This document shows, piece by piece, positions 53,265 through 64,000 of a stretch of 64,000 bases of DNA. Below the pieces are notes generated by a model. It was not told the DNA's origin. It did not search any database and was given only the letters and a program-made list of their open reading frames with translations. Every line of letters starts with the position of its first letter. Within the stretch, counting starts at the first letter, position 1. A program made the translations under genes and the position numbers. The DNA is from Amoebidium appalachense (taxonomy: Eukaryota; Ichthyosporea), in NCBI GenBank assembly GCA_963693365.1, contig CAVNZM010000004.1:3038001-3102000 (forward strand), read 5' to 3'.

Positions 53265-55919
53265 AGGGGTTAGAATGTGATACAGAGTACAAAATACGCA
53301 TTCATGACGGAAAGAAACAAAGAAAAATATACACATTTAAAGCAGGGGGGGGGGGGGGGGGGGGGGGGGGAAGGGGGTGAGAGAGAGAGAGAGGACCACT
53401 CTTCCTCCCACCCCCCCCCCCCCCCCCCCCAAAAAAAAGCCTTCTCCCACGCGTCCTTCAACAAACGGCAACCGGTAAAGAAAAACCACACGCATCTACA
53501 ACCAGATTAAGCCGTTTCCCTTCCCATCGTATCTCCTGATCAAACAACCTCTCATTCATTTGCATCATCTTTCACTCCGCTTTAACCCCGTGTATGTGTG
53601 TGTGTGAGTTGGTGTGTGAGTGTGTATGTTGGTGTCGCAGAGCAGCCAAACAGGGTTGATCAGTTTGGTAGCAATTTAGTTAAGAAAGGCTCTCCTTCCC
53701 GTCTGTGCATGTGCCTTCATGAATGCAGAAAACGTACAGGTCTGCTTCCGGTGCGTGCGTGTGTGTGCTTGTGCCTGTGTGTGTGTGTATGTGTGATGTG
53801 TGTGAAGCAGTGGGCTGTGTGTGTCGTGTTTGTGTGTGGGTATGTGACGAGATGGGAAGGGGAGGGGAAGGGGATGCTTTGCATGCACGCGTGAGGGTCC
53901 ATATCCATATCATGCAACCTGCGTGCGTCACGTGCTACACTGAGTACACCCACACAGCAAACAATACCTGCTTGATCAGCTTGCCCAGGTCGTCGAACGA
54001 GGTGGGCACGTAGGCACCGGCCTCCTTCAGGGCACGGTTCTTAGCCACGGCCGTCTCCGAGTCGGCATTTGCGCATGAGCCGGCATGGCCGAACTGCACC
54101 TCGGAGGTGAACATGGAGGCGCACGTGCCGATGCACCAGGCCACCACGGGCTTAGTGATCTCGCCCTTCTTGATGGCCTCGGCAAGCTGGTACTCCTCAA
54201 CACCACCAACCTGGGGTACACAGCAGTCAGTACATGTGTGTGTGTGTGTGTGCGTGTGTGTTTGTCTTTTGTGTGGGTGATGTGGTTGTTGAATGGGGGG
54301 GGGGGGGAGGGGTGTTTTTACATCGAGGTGTCCGTACAGAAAGCATAGATTGCAAGGAGGGAATGGTGCATTTGATGGTGGTTGCAAGGAATCACTCTTT
54401 TCGTGCATGATTGGATGGCCATGGGAGTGCTTTTCCGAGGAAGGGCCGAGGTGGGGGGGGGGGGGGGGGGTGGGGAGGGGGGGGGTTGAGAGTGCAAATT
54501 TGTGTGGGGTTAGGTTACCCGGTTTGTGGGAACAAGGAGGGAGGGAGGGATGGAGGGAGGGGAGGGGGAGGGGGGGGGCAAACACCTCGCCAAGCAGGAC
54601 GAGCATCTTGCAGCGGTCGTTGTTCTGGTAGCGGCGCAGATGGTCCATGAAGGACGTGCCGGGGTAGCGGTCACCGCCAATGGCAATGCCCTCAAACACA
54701 CCGTTGGTGTTGCGGGCAATGATGTTGTTGAGCTCGTTGGACATGCCACCAGACCGAGACACATAGGCCACAGAGCCGGGGCGATACAGCTTGGACGAGA
54801 TGATGTTGTCCATCATGCCGCCAGTGTTGCCGATGCGGAAGCAGCCGGGCTTGATGCCACCCACTGTGGCAGGCCCGATGATGACGACGTTCTTCTCCTT
54901 GGCCACCTTGATGATCTGGCGGGTGCGGTTCTCCGGGATACCCTCGGCAATGATGGCAATCACCTGCACAAACACATTCAGAAACCGTAACAGCGAAAGC
55001 ATGGCCGACCACAACATCTGAAGGTGTGAGGCGCATGTACAAGAGATGTGACCGGCAGGGGGCTTGTTGAGGGCAAGAGGAATGAGAAAAGTTTGTGGGC
55101 ACACTGGGGAAAAGAAGCACCCCAACCGATGCTTGTGTAGTGGGCGGGGGAGGGGGTTTGAGGTGTTTGGGGGTGGGGGTGGGGGGGAAGGAGTCGAGCA
55201 GGCTGGAAGTGAAGGGAGGAAGCCCGTATGGAGATGAGCTGGGGGAAGGCAAGGAAGAGTGACGCCTAGAGCGTGGGGGTTAAAGTGATCGGGCTGGGTT
55301 GAGTGTGTGTGTGTATTGGAGGGGGGGGAGGGGGACAGGGGAGGAGGAGGAGGAAGAGGAGGAGGAGGAGGAGGGGTGGGCCGGCGGGGGGGGGGGGGGG
55401 GGGGGGGGGGGTATATGGATCCGAGAAGCACCTTGATCTGGGGGAACTGCATGGCCTCAATGGTGGTGTCGTAGGCCGAGCGGAAGGAGGCAAAGTTGAT
55501 CATCACATCGACCTCGGGATACTTCTCCAGGGCAGAGCCGATGTTGGGGTAGACGGGGATCAACATCTCCTTGGTGCCCCAGTAGAACTTCTGCATGTGG
55601 AAGCCCCCGAACGGGTAGATCATGGCGGCCACAGAGGGTGTCTTGCGGCCGCACAGGTTGTCAAAGTCCAACATGCCCTGCACGGCACGAGCCTGCATGC
55701 CGTAGACAATGCAGCGTGTGTCCTTGGTGAACAGCACGTCGGCAGATCGCACCTCGGGGGTCTCGGGCTGGGCGGCGGCAGTGTTTGCTGCGCCCTTCTC
55801 GCTCTTGCTGGGCACAGGGTTGTCACCGCTGTCAAGGAGACCACGGCCAAAGCTCTCATCCTGTGCAATCGAATAGTTGTGAGTGGCCGGGCGCCGACAA
55901 GCAAATTGCCTGGGGGGGT

Positions 55920-55957
<38 letters not shown>

Positions 55958-57465
55958 GGAGACGCAGGATAGGCATTGGGAGAAACAAGAGGCTATCCTA
56001 TGAAGGATAAGCCCATGGCCGAGGCTGACCATGTAAGGGGGGTGGAGGGGGGGGGGGGGCTGGAGGGGGGCTCAATGGGGAGAAAGGAAGTAGTGGGGGC
56101 AGGAAGCCCTGGTGAAGACAGGGGGAGGGGAAGGGGGGAGAAGGCAGGGAGAAGCGAGAGAAGAGCAGGGGCAGGGCAGGAAGTACCCCACACTGAGTGG
56201 GGGGAGGCAGGAGTGGAGGGGGCAGGTCGAGCGACAGGAAGTTGGAGAAGAGGGGTGGCATGAAGCCCGAATGGATCGGGAAGAAGGGGGAATGGGGCTG
56301 GTCCGGGGGGGGGGGGGAACATCAAGACGGGAAGCAAGGGCAGGGGGGAAGGCCGAAAACACCAGGGCACTTGAGTGCGGGTGATTGGGTGTGGAAGGAA
56401 GGAAACCACAGGTTGATAAGGGGAACAAGCCAAGAGATGGGCCGAGAGGGGGGGGGGGGGGGGGTTTGAATGCGAAGTACACAAGAACAAACGGATAACA
56501 AGATGCAGAATGCAAGCCATACATAAAGAGTATGCATAATAAGCAGAGCCCATCCTCAGGGGGGCCCACGTCATCCACAGTACCCGAGTTTGGGGGGGGG
56601 GGGGGGGGGGGGGGGGGGAGGGGGGCAACCGGCAACCCAGATACTGAAGAGAATGACACACACAGGAGGCTTGAGGAAGAGGGAGAGGAAACACACGGGG
56701 AAAGTTATCCAACAGAGATGACTGTACCCGGAGTGGGGGTGGGGGTGGGGAGGAGGGTAAGGGGGGAAGGAGAAGGGGGAGGAGGGGGGGGGGCAGGGGG
56801 GGAGATATATATGTACCTTGAAAGCAGCTTCGGGGTCAGACTCGGTGATGCCCATGGCCATGGCACAGATGGCCGTCATGTGGGTCTCGGGCCCGTAGAC
56901 CTCGATGGGGACCGACATCTCGGCATCCAGCTCACGCATCATGCGCAGACCCTCCTGGTAGTTGGGCCCGGCACGGCGCACATAGACCTTGGCATTGACG
57001 GCCTTGAGCTTGGCATCAAACTCACGCAGGGCCTTGATCAGACCCTTGAATGTGGCCGCAACGTTGGTAAAGTTTGCAATGCCGCCACCAATGATCAGCA
57101 GCTTGGGCCGCCCCTGGGGATCAGCCTCGCGAGTCATGAGGGAGAGCAGAGTCTTGGCATACTCGTATGTCTGCGTCTCACTGGGTGCACCGGAGTACTC
57201 GCCGTAGTTGGCAAGCTCGTCAGAGCCTCCAAGGTCGCAGATGGTGTCGGCGTAGATCACGGAGGCACCGCCACCGGCGACCATGGTCCAGATGCGCCCC
57301 TGCAGATACGGAATTTAGTTAGTACACACTTAACATCCCAATGGAAGTTGGGGAGGGGGGAGGGAGGTGTTAAGGGAACCAGAAAAGCAAGGCTGAAAGC
57401 TTAAGGGAATGCAATGGGGGCAGGAGGAGGAAAGGGGTGGAGATGGGGGGATGTGGGTGGGGGCG

Positions 57466-57498
<33 letters not shown>

Positions 57499-57894
57499 GG
57501 GAGGGAGTAGCAGAGAGATGGGTGGACGTGGGAGTGGATTTCAAGATGAAAGATGCACAAGATTCTCGGGGCCAGTGTGGGAAAGTGCAGGAAAGAGAGG
57601 AGGGATTATTCTTGGGTGCGGTTAGAAAGAAGGGGGAGGGGGGGAGGATCCTTGGACACACGAGGGGTTGAATGTGAAGGGGAAATGCAGGATATAGGAA
57701 ATAATGGGGGGAAGGATCAGAGCACATGATAGGGGCGAGGGCATGGAGCACCGGATGATAGGTGATGCCGGAAAGGAGGGGGGGGGGGGGGGGGAGGGGG
57801 GAGGGGATTGGGGAGGGGAGACTACAAATGCAAAAAGCAGCAACGGGTCACAAGCACAACAAAAGTTGTGTGTGTGTGTGTGTGTTTTGGGGGG

Positions 57895-57925
<31 letters not shown>

Positions 57926-59414
57926 TAATGCGGACAAGGGGGCGGGGGGAGGGGGGGGGTTAGAGGAAAAAGGCAGAGAGGGAGGCTACCGAAGTTATCA
58001 GGTAGAGGGGGATAGATGGTTACACAAGATGGACTGACGAAAACAGCAGGCGGGTAGTTATGTCGAGGGTAGAGTGGGGGTGCAGGCATTACAGATTCGG
58101 GGGAAGGAGGAGGGGGGAGGGGGCGAAGCGGCTGAGGGGGGGAGGGGGGGGGGAGGAAATAAAGAAATAGAGAATGAGCAAAGGGTAAAAGCAAGATAAG
58201 CGCAAGCTGCATGCAAGCTACGAGGAGTTCTTAAAAACAAGCCAAGATAAGGTCGAGTCAACCTATACACTACCCACAGGGAAGGATCTGTCGCATGAGC
58301 AAGTAGGTGATCATCAGCTTCACGGGAAAGGAGAGCTTAGCTGGGGCCGGGGGGGGAGGGGGGGGGGGAGGGAGGAGGGGGGGGGGGGTTGGGGGGGTTT
58401 CAGGGACGAGAGCCAGGGCCGCTCACCTTGGGGTTGAGAATAGTGAGCTTGAGCGAAGCACCACTCTTTGAATCGAGCTCAGCAATATACTTCTCCTCGG
58501 GGAAGGACTCACGGCCGAAGGGGGGAGGGAAGTCGATCTCACCCCACTTTGTGCCGACCTCGAAGTGTGCCGTCTCGTCCAGCTTTGCCGCCAGATCAAG
58601 AATGTAGACCTTGTCGTCCACCACCACCACGGGGTTGATTTCCAGGTAGGTGAAGTACAGGCCCACGAACAGCTTGTACAATGACTGAAGGAACTCTGCA
58701 AGGATCGGCTGGCGGGCGGCAGGCACCTTGGCAATGAGCTTGTTGACAACCTCCATCGTCAGCTCCTGGTCGGCGGGCAGCGTCACAACCTCGGCCTTGG
58801 CATCGACGTCACCAACATCAACACCACCCTCGTGGTAGAAGAGGATAGTGTTGCCCTCACGGCCGCAATACATGGAAACGTAGTACTCGTCCTCCTGCTT
58901 GTGCGCCACAAACGGCTCGATGATGAACGTCTTGAGTAGACCCTCGCAAGCGCCGATCTGTAAAACCAGCCGTTAGCTAGACAATCACAAATAGCTAGTA
59001 GCAAAAATCTACGTGCTACCCCCCCCCCCCCCCCCCTCCACCCTGTTCAACTCACAATCTTGAAGCAAAGCTTGGTGATGTCACATGCTAGTAACAAACA
59101 AGTCACCATTCCCCAATCCACCAACCCACCTTGATAGGTTTCTCCATACGCTCATTAATCCATGCCATGGCGCCGTCAAAGTCTGTGTTGACCTTGACAA
59201 GGCCCAGCTTGCCTCGCCGCTTGATAAGCTGGTCGGGCTTGGCCACCAGTTTCTCCGTCAGCAGCCATGGGTGCTCCTTGGGCAGAGCTGCCACATCTGT
59301 GTCCTTTGTGATTTGCACGGCACGGAAAGGTGCTGTGTGCTTGGAGCCATACTCCTCAATAAAGCGGCCAATAATGCCCTTTCCGTCCACCTCTCTAACT
59401 GCCTTGGCTGACAT
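51241..59414 (-). CDS. ACLY: ATP-citrate lyase, single-chain type, 8 coding exons
   Basis: Cytosolic enzyme splitting citrate with ATP and CoA into acetyl-CoA and oxaloacetate. Exons in order: 59130-59414, 58427-58957, 56817-57299, 55432-55860, 54586-54963, 53968-54210, 52245-53090, 51241-51306. Every exon is a multiple of three and every intron is phase 0; the total is 1086 aa (human 1101). Residues 1-433 are the ATP-grasp/citrate-binding half. Residues 434-480 are a Ser/Ala/Glu-rich linker. 480-783 is the CoA-ligase part with [26 protein letters not shown] and the phosphorylated histidine at 744 in SEVQFGHAG. 784-1065 is the citrate-synthase-like part ([11 protein letters not shown], then [18 protein letters not shown]). 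The last 22-codon exon ends [12 protein letters not shown] and SEFSQQG. The ATG at 59414 follows a CCCCCTAG acceptor, suggesting an intron in the 5' UTR. The single chain matches animals and many non-ascomycete fungi rather than plants. Confidence 0.97.
51663..51930 (-). mobile_element. Dispersed repeat family, copy B (most complete)
   Basis: Lies in ACLY intron 7. It starts at a G run with TTTGAATGCGTC, continues through AAGTACACAAGAACAAACGG, CAGAGCCCATCCTCAGGGGA and CACAGTACCCGAGTTTCGAC, and ends near ATGCAGGCAAGGGCAGTGGG. Copy C matches its first 130 bases at about 95 percent by eye; copy A matches in blocks. It has no open frame of note. The true end away from the G run is not defined. 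Confidence 0.7.
53152..53346 (-). repeat. Tandem pair D/E related to the dispersed repeat
   Basis: Two units of about 108 bp in ACLY intron 6. Each has a G run, GGGGTTAGAATGYGATACAG, AGTACAAARTACGCA and ATGACGGAAAGAAACAAAG, and ends at AAAGC before the next G run. The G-run edge with GAATGYG and AGTACAAAGTACGC resembles the edge of copies A-C. The units differ at about seven sites outside the G runs. Confidence 0.8.
56464..56640 (-). mobile_element. Dispersed repeat family, copy C, interrupted by a G run
   Basis: Lies in ACLY intron 3. It is nearly identical to copy B from TTTGAATGCG to CCGAGTTT (56464-56591). There, instead of the 20-odd bases found in B, it has a G run of about 35 bases, after which similarity resumes at AACCCAGATACTG. 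The G run is therefore an insertion or replacement inside a known sequence. Confidence 0.75.
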
Positions 59415-59720
59415 TTTGGCTAGGGGGAGGAGATACAGAAACAATAGGTGTGGTCCTCCAACCCACTTTTTGGATTCTGAGGACCAGAGAGAACGACAGC
59501 CCAAAAAATAGAACCGAATTTGATGAGCCTTGACGACGGGTGAAAGTCAACAATGACCTGTAACCAATAATAGCGCCGCAGAAGTCGAATCACTATTTAG
59601 TCAACCAATCATGCCGCGCCGTATATGTTACGTCAAAGATCTGCGCACACATAGAGGCGAGCGTTACACGGCCAAATTGTGGTGGTAAAACAGAATTAGG
59701 CTAGCCGTGTTGTAAGGAGA
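59415..59720 (-). promoter_or_regulatory. ACLY upstream region with CCAAT motifs
   Basis: Contains two plus-strand CCAAT motifs (about 59563 and 59604) 150-190 bases above the start codon, CG-containing sequence, and the predicted 5' UTR intron acceptor at 59419-59420. No TATA box is evident. The assignment is inferred from position. Confidence 0.4.
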
Positions 59721-60193
59721 TTATCTTTTTATTTGATTTATTAGTATTTTGAATATGTTTCCTAGGCATATATTTAGGTGTGAAGGTCAGGGTTTTGAAA
59801 CATCCTTTGCTTCAATTGCTTGTTGGCTACCCCCTGGATCTACGATTGGATACAAATCACATACATGCTAAGGACAGAGGAATTTCTGATAGCCTGAAAA
59901 TTTGCGAAATCTACAGATCCAGCATTGGCCTACATGCACTCCCCCAGGGGCTGCGGGTTACTTAGGAAGGGCAAGATCTTTTTTATTTTGGAAAGGCTTT
60001 AAGTTTTAATAAGCTAAAAATGTGCTGACTTAATGTCCTCTACATATACGTATACCACATTATGGACGAGCATGATCGATTATCCAACTTGTATACATTG
60101 AATATTTCGGGTTGTGCAGGCCGGGGAAGCATGCATGAGTGATGCACGCACACGACCGGTATAGGTTCGTACGACCATGGAACAATCATTCGA

Positions 60194-60253
<60 letters not shown>

Positions 60254-61853
60254 GTTAAGGTTCTAGATTTATATCACAACTTTGTGGCATCACGTGCTGA
60301 GAAACTATTTTTGGATGTGATTGTTAGTATACATAATCAGAAGTTCTCCCTCTAACACTGTCTTGCAGACTTGAGCCTGACTGTCTGAGTCAATGGACCA
60401 CACTGGCTTTTTTTGCACTCGCTCCTGTTAATCGGCCGTTAATTGGCTTCCAAGGACCAATAGAAAATGGGCTGGAAAATATGACACCTTGTTAATCACG
60501 TGTATCAGGCATTTTGCTTCTGTGTTTATACGTGGAATATAGTTGAAAATGTACGCAATCAGAGGGTTGGTTATATATCAGAATTATCTTCCGCCATTCT
60601 TCCATCTCAAGGCTTCTTCCTACCAGCACGTGTAGGATCTATAATCGAAAATGCAGCCTGTGCTCAAGTTCAACGTGCAGCGCTGAAAGGCATGAGCCAA
60701 TCAGATGGACAACCTTTGTTGTCGATGGCACCCGCATCCGATTGGCCACCACGGCACCACATCGTGAGTGCGTGGACATGTGCAGGACGCCTGACTGGCC
60801 AGCGCGTGAGACACGGAGCTTTTTTTTTTCCCCGGCTGCCCGGGCAGCCGCTGTGGCAAAGTCAGGGGAGTGGCTGGGCACAAATTTCACTTGAAAACCG
60901 CGTAGTGAACCGACACGTCCGCCTAATAGATTTCTGCCCCTCCAGCAGTGATGTTTGTCTGACTGAGAGGAAACGAACATTTAATACAAGTTTGTGCAAA
61001 TGGTAAAAATAACAATCCAGAAATAAACCGACTTCATTGATGACAGCAGGCCCGCGTCCTGCAACTTCTCCGGTTTTTCGTTCGAAACCGGTGCACGTCT
61101 GTCGTTGCCAGATTGTTGGGTGCACGTGGGTGTGAGTGAGGAGTATTGTGACAGGGAGAGTGGGGGGGGGGAAGGGGGGGGGGGGGGGGGTGAGGGGGAG
61201 GGGCCTGGAAACAACAGGAAATTTGACCATGCTAAATGACTTGTTGCAACCGTTACAAACGGAGCTCGAGCTCGATTTAACATTTTAAATTCGGGGAGGG
61301 GGGGGAGTTATAGGTGATTGTGCTTGTTTGTGTGTGTGCTTGTTTGTGTTTGTGTGTGTGTGTGTGAGGGGGATGGGGGGGTGGGGGAGGAGCCGGGGGG
61401 GAGAGCGGGGGGGACAGGGAGGGGGTTGGTGATTAGTACGGATGCATGGGTGCACGTGGTTTGGTAAATGGGTGCATATGCGGAGGTGTTGTCAAGTGTG
61501 TTCTTGTGTTTGTATGGGTGTGTGTATGCGGATGTGTGAGAATCATTAATGGTGTTCTTGTGACGGTGTGGGTTTGAAAGGGGGAAAACAGTTTTATTCA
61601 GAGGAACGGTGAATAAAGTGCTACATGACTCAATTTTGAAAGCAGAAAATTTGTTGTCTGAGGACATTTCTTGTATAGGGCTGAAGTTTGGGGGCGAGGC
61701 GAGGGAGGTGGGGCGCGGGGGGGGGGGGGGGGGGGGGGGGGGGAGGGGACGGGGGCAAGGGGGGAGGGAGGGGGGGGGGGGAGGGGGTTGAGGGTTGCTG
61801 TTATTGTTGCTGTTGTTTGGGTGTGGTTGGGTGGGTAGGTGGTGTGTGTGTGT

Positions 61854-61898
<45 letters not shown>

Positions 61899-63027
61899 GG
61901 GGGGGGGATATGTGGATACTTGTGCGGACATATGTACGTGTTCGCGTGCATGCATCCATGTGTGTTCATGTATCGGAGTTTTCACAAAGCATTTGAGTTA
62001 TCTGTTCTCAGATTTTATTTTTTCCCCCTTTTTTTTTGGGGGGGGGGGTCTTGTTCGGTTTCACCTTTGTGTATGTTCACAGTAAGTGGATACCATAGCA
62101 TTCCCTGCTCGTGGGTGCATGTGGGAATGTGCACTTTCTATTCCATTTGTTCCGGTCCCCCTCCCTCCCCCCTCTCTTCCGTCCCTCCCTCTCCCACCCA
62201 CCCACCCTTTCCCTCTCCCTGTCCCTTCCCCCACTCTCGATCTCTTTTTCTATGCCTGGGCCACGGAGTGCCCATCCTGTCCTCTTGTTAAAACTTCCCG
62301 TCCAGCACTTTCCATAAATAGGTAAAAAGAGCCGCTAATGATGACCCCACCTTGGCAGGGACGAGCATATGGAGCACATACAGACCCAACGGCAGCATCC
62401 GAAACAACACCGCCTACCTGCAGGGCACATCCATGTAATCTCCTCCTCCCCCTCCCCCCCCCCCCCCCCCACCACCACCACCTATGGTGTTCCCCCCCCC
62501 CCCCCCCTTCCCCCTTTCCGGGGACAAAACAAAGGGTAAAAAAGAAAAAGAAAAAGAAAAACGGAAAGAAAAAATGCAAGACAACTCTGGTTCGCATTGG
62601 GCTTTCATTGCTCTTACATACATCGATAATTCAGTTACATATGGCAACACTTGCCGTACAGTGCATGTCAATACTTCATAGCCCATAGACACCCTATTTT
62701 TGGTATTAAAAGTGCCCACACTGCACTATATATATAAACTGTGCCGTATCTTTTTACCGTACAACTGCTTTCTGATCATAGCATACATGTGGGAACACTG
62801 CAAGGCCTCCTAAATAGCACATATTTAGGAGGGGTTTACGCTGTTTACTCGAGGCAAAGAGAACCAGTCTCAGGTATGGGGGGGGGGGGGGTTTGCTCGG
62901 AATATCCCCTCAGCGGTATATCATGATCACGTACATAGATGTCGGGTGGTGACTATATATCAGGGTTTACTTTCTCTACGAGACACCATAAAGACTACAA
63001 GGAGAAATCAATTAGTTGGGGTTCCCC

Positions 63028-63069
<42 letters not shown>

Positions 63070-63101
63070 GGGCTCCCCTCGGGACACTCGGTATCAGCTG
63101 G

Positions 63102-63172
<71 letters not shown>

Positions 63173-63176
63173 TGCG
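59721..63176. other. Intergenic DNA upstream of ACLY
   Basis: No gene is supported. Features are a 54-base A run at 60197-60250, possible CCAAT motifs at about 60697 and 60739, G runs at 61172-61190, 61719-61743 and 61856-61897, C runs at 62454-62470 and 62491-62507, a T run at 63029-63065 and (GT)n at 63103-63168. A plus frame at 59780-59965 contains LLVGYPLDLRLD, reminiscent of retroelement ORF2 tails, upstream of the A run, but it is too short to call. The 168-codon plus frame at 60500-61006 starts at GTG and shows no coding character. Confidence 0.55.
60197..60250 (+). repeat. 54-base poly(A) run
   Basis: An uninterrupted A run with no C run attached, unlike most A runs in this window. 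It could be a retrotransposon tail on the plus strand. I found no matching target duplication. Confidence 0.7.
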
Positions 63177-64000
63177 CTATAATTTTGTAGTGATGTGTTT
63201 CTCAAGCCAATCAATACATCTAATAAACAGGTCGTAGTTACGCGTGTTTAGTATAAAATCAAGGATGTTGTAATTTACAGGTAGGCTATCTTTCTGGGTG
63301 TCTGTTGTGAATGTGACGTGTGTGTGTTGCGGTATTATGTGGTCTATCAAACTACATTTGGCGATACATGACCGGTTAAACTGGTGTGTGTGTGTGTTGT
63401 TTGGGCATGCAAATGATGCCACCTTATACTTATTAGATCTCCACTGTATAGCACGTGTACAGTAAAAGCGTGGTAATTGATCAATAATACCATCAGCTAG
63501 AGAAAGACCAGTTCTACAGGAAGGTAATATGTATTTAGGTGTTATACACTTGCGAGTGCCATATTTGGCAATATGGTTGAGGCGGTCAGTATATATAAAA
63601 CGAGACATAAGGCTTAGTTTTTCAAGGTGTATGCTTTCATCGGGTCTAGTGTCGTGTGGTATCTTTTTCCATTTGTTATATTGCGTGATTATCTTGTGAT
63701 TGTGTACATGTTTAATAAGTAAGTGGCAGTCCAAAGTCACACACACACTATTGCGGGGTTTATTTGTATTTGTGCCCAGGGGAGAAGGGGAGAGAGAGGG
63801 GAGGAAAGAGGGGAGAGGTGAGGAGGGGACAGGTCGGATAGAGAAGAGAGGGTGGGAGGGCAAATACTTCTTTAAGCGGCTTATGTGCTTATTGAATTTC
63901 AGCGCGAGATAGGATACTCTAGCAGCTATTGGGACCAGACCATATATCGAGAGCGTTACAGGCCCAGGTTTACAACAGTTGTTAGATAGAAAGGAGGCAA
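63177..64000 (-). CDS. Partial ORF open to the window edge, probable retroelement C-terminus
   Basis: The frame stays open from the stop at 63177-63179 to base 64000 (274 codons), so the N-terminus lies outside. It reads CCKPGPVTLSIYGLVPIAAR, then VSYLALKFNKHISRLKKYL, a Ser/Pro-rich low-complexity insert, and a basic region ending YDLFIRCIDWLEKHITTKL. The pattern G-L-V-P-x-x-x-R-x-x-Y-L-A-L-K-x-x-x-H is like the segment following the reverse transcriptase in some non-LTR ORF2 proteins. A 37-base minus-strand A run (63029-63065) lies 112 bases past the stop, as an element tail would. Its composition is more AT-rich than the host genes. The assignment is tentative; an ordinary host gene is possible. 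Confidence 0.4.
   Translation of the reverse strand, partial: ASFLSNNCCKPGPVTLSIYGLVPIAARVSYLALKFNKHISRLKKYLPSHPLFSIRPVPSSPLPSFLPSLSPSPLGTNTNKPRNSVCVTLDCHLLIKHVHNHKIITQYNKWKKIPHDTRPDESIHLEKLSLMSRFIYTDRLNHIAKYGTRKCITPKYILPSCRTGLSLADGIIDQLPRFYCTRAIQWRSNKYKVASFACPNNTHTHQFNRSCIAKCSLIDHIIPQHTHVTFTTDTQKDSLPVNYNILDFILNTRNYDLFIRCIDWLEKHITTKL

Noticed and set aside
54692-55252. Second minus frame in the ACLY exon 5 region (186 aa)
   Set aside because: Frame-shifted shadow of ACLY exon 5; the true frame joins in phase 0 with its neighbours.
60500-61006. 168-codon plus frame upstream of ACLY
   Set aside because: Starts at GTG, has mixed composition with CCAAT-like motifs inside, and shows no recognisable protein pattern.

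Overview
This is nuclear DNA from a eukaryote. The genes have classical GT-AG introns, GC-rich third codon positions and homologues of animal-type housekeeping proteins, and there are no prokaryotic gene clusters. ATP-citrate lyase is a single chain of the animal/basal-fungal type, and the NUP42-like nucleoporin keeps a C-terminal segment similar to that of human NUP42. A unicellular opisthokont relative (holozoan or early fungus) is a reasonable but unproven guess. The most striking property is non-coding: long C/G homopolymers, (CA)n, (GA)n and composite C-then-A tracts occupy most introns.

Layout. 1-2209: low-complexity DNA beyond the UGP2 3' end. 2210-10060 (minus): UGP2, UDP-glucose pyrophosphorylase, 11 coding exons, 498 aa. 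10061-13565: intergenic DNA with CRE and CCAAT motifs, a 20-bp palindromic satellite, a solo MITE arm and a duplicated 125-145 bp block. 13566-19581 (minus): NUP42-like FG nucleoporin with a CCCH zinc finger, 7 coding exons. 19582-20002: 421-bp head-to-head spacer. 20003-34678 (plus): ERMP1, an ER M28 metallopeptidase, 23 coding exons, about 890 aa. 34679-37552: dispersed repeat plus a decayed copy of one ERMP1 exon. 37553-38245 (plus): intronless 230-aa membrane protein that I cannot name. 39895-41739 (minus): intronless 614-aa protein with a Pho80-like cyclin box. 41740-47423: mostly low complexity. 47424-48895: 5'-truncated non-LTR retrotransposon with a perfect 15-bp target duplication. 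51241-59414 (minus): ATP-citrate lyase, 8 coding exons, all introns phase 0, 1086 aa. 59415-63176: upstream and intergenic DNA. 63177-64000 (minus): open reading frame running off the window, probably the C-terminal part of another retroelement ORF.

The genes do not form a pathway unit. UGP2 (UDP-glucose), ACLY (cytosolic acetyl-CoA), NUP42 (mRNA export) and ERMP1 (ER proteolysis) are independent housekeeping functions. Exon coordinates were derived by hand from splice sites, reading phase and homology. Every join in UGP2 and ACLY is phase-consistent; two joins in ERMP1 and one in NUP42 have alternatives, which are stated. I found no CRISPR array, operon or clearly new multi-gene system. The best candidates for something undescribed are the strand-polar composite tracts, the C-runs that follow splice donors, and a dispersed repeat family whose conserved end always abuts a poly(C)/poly(G) run.
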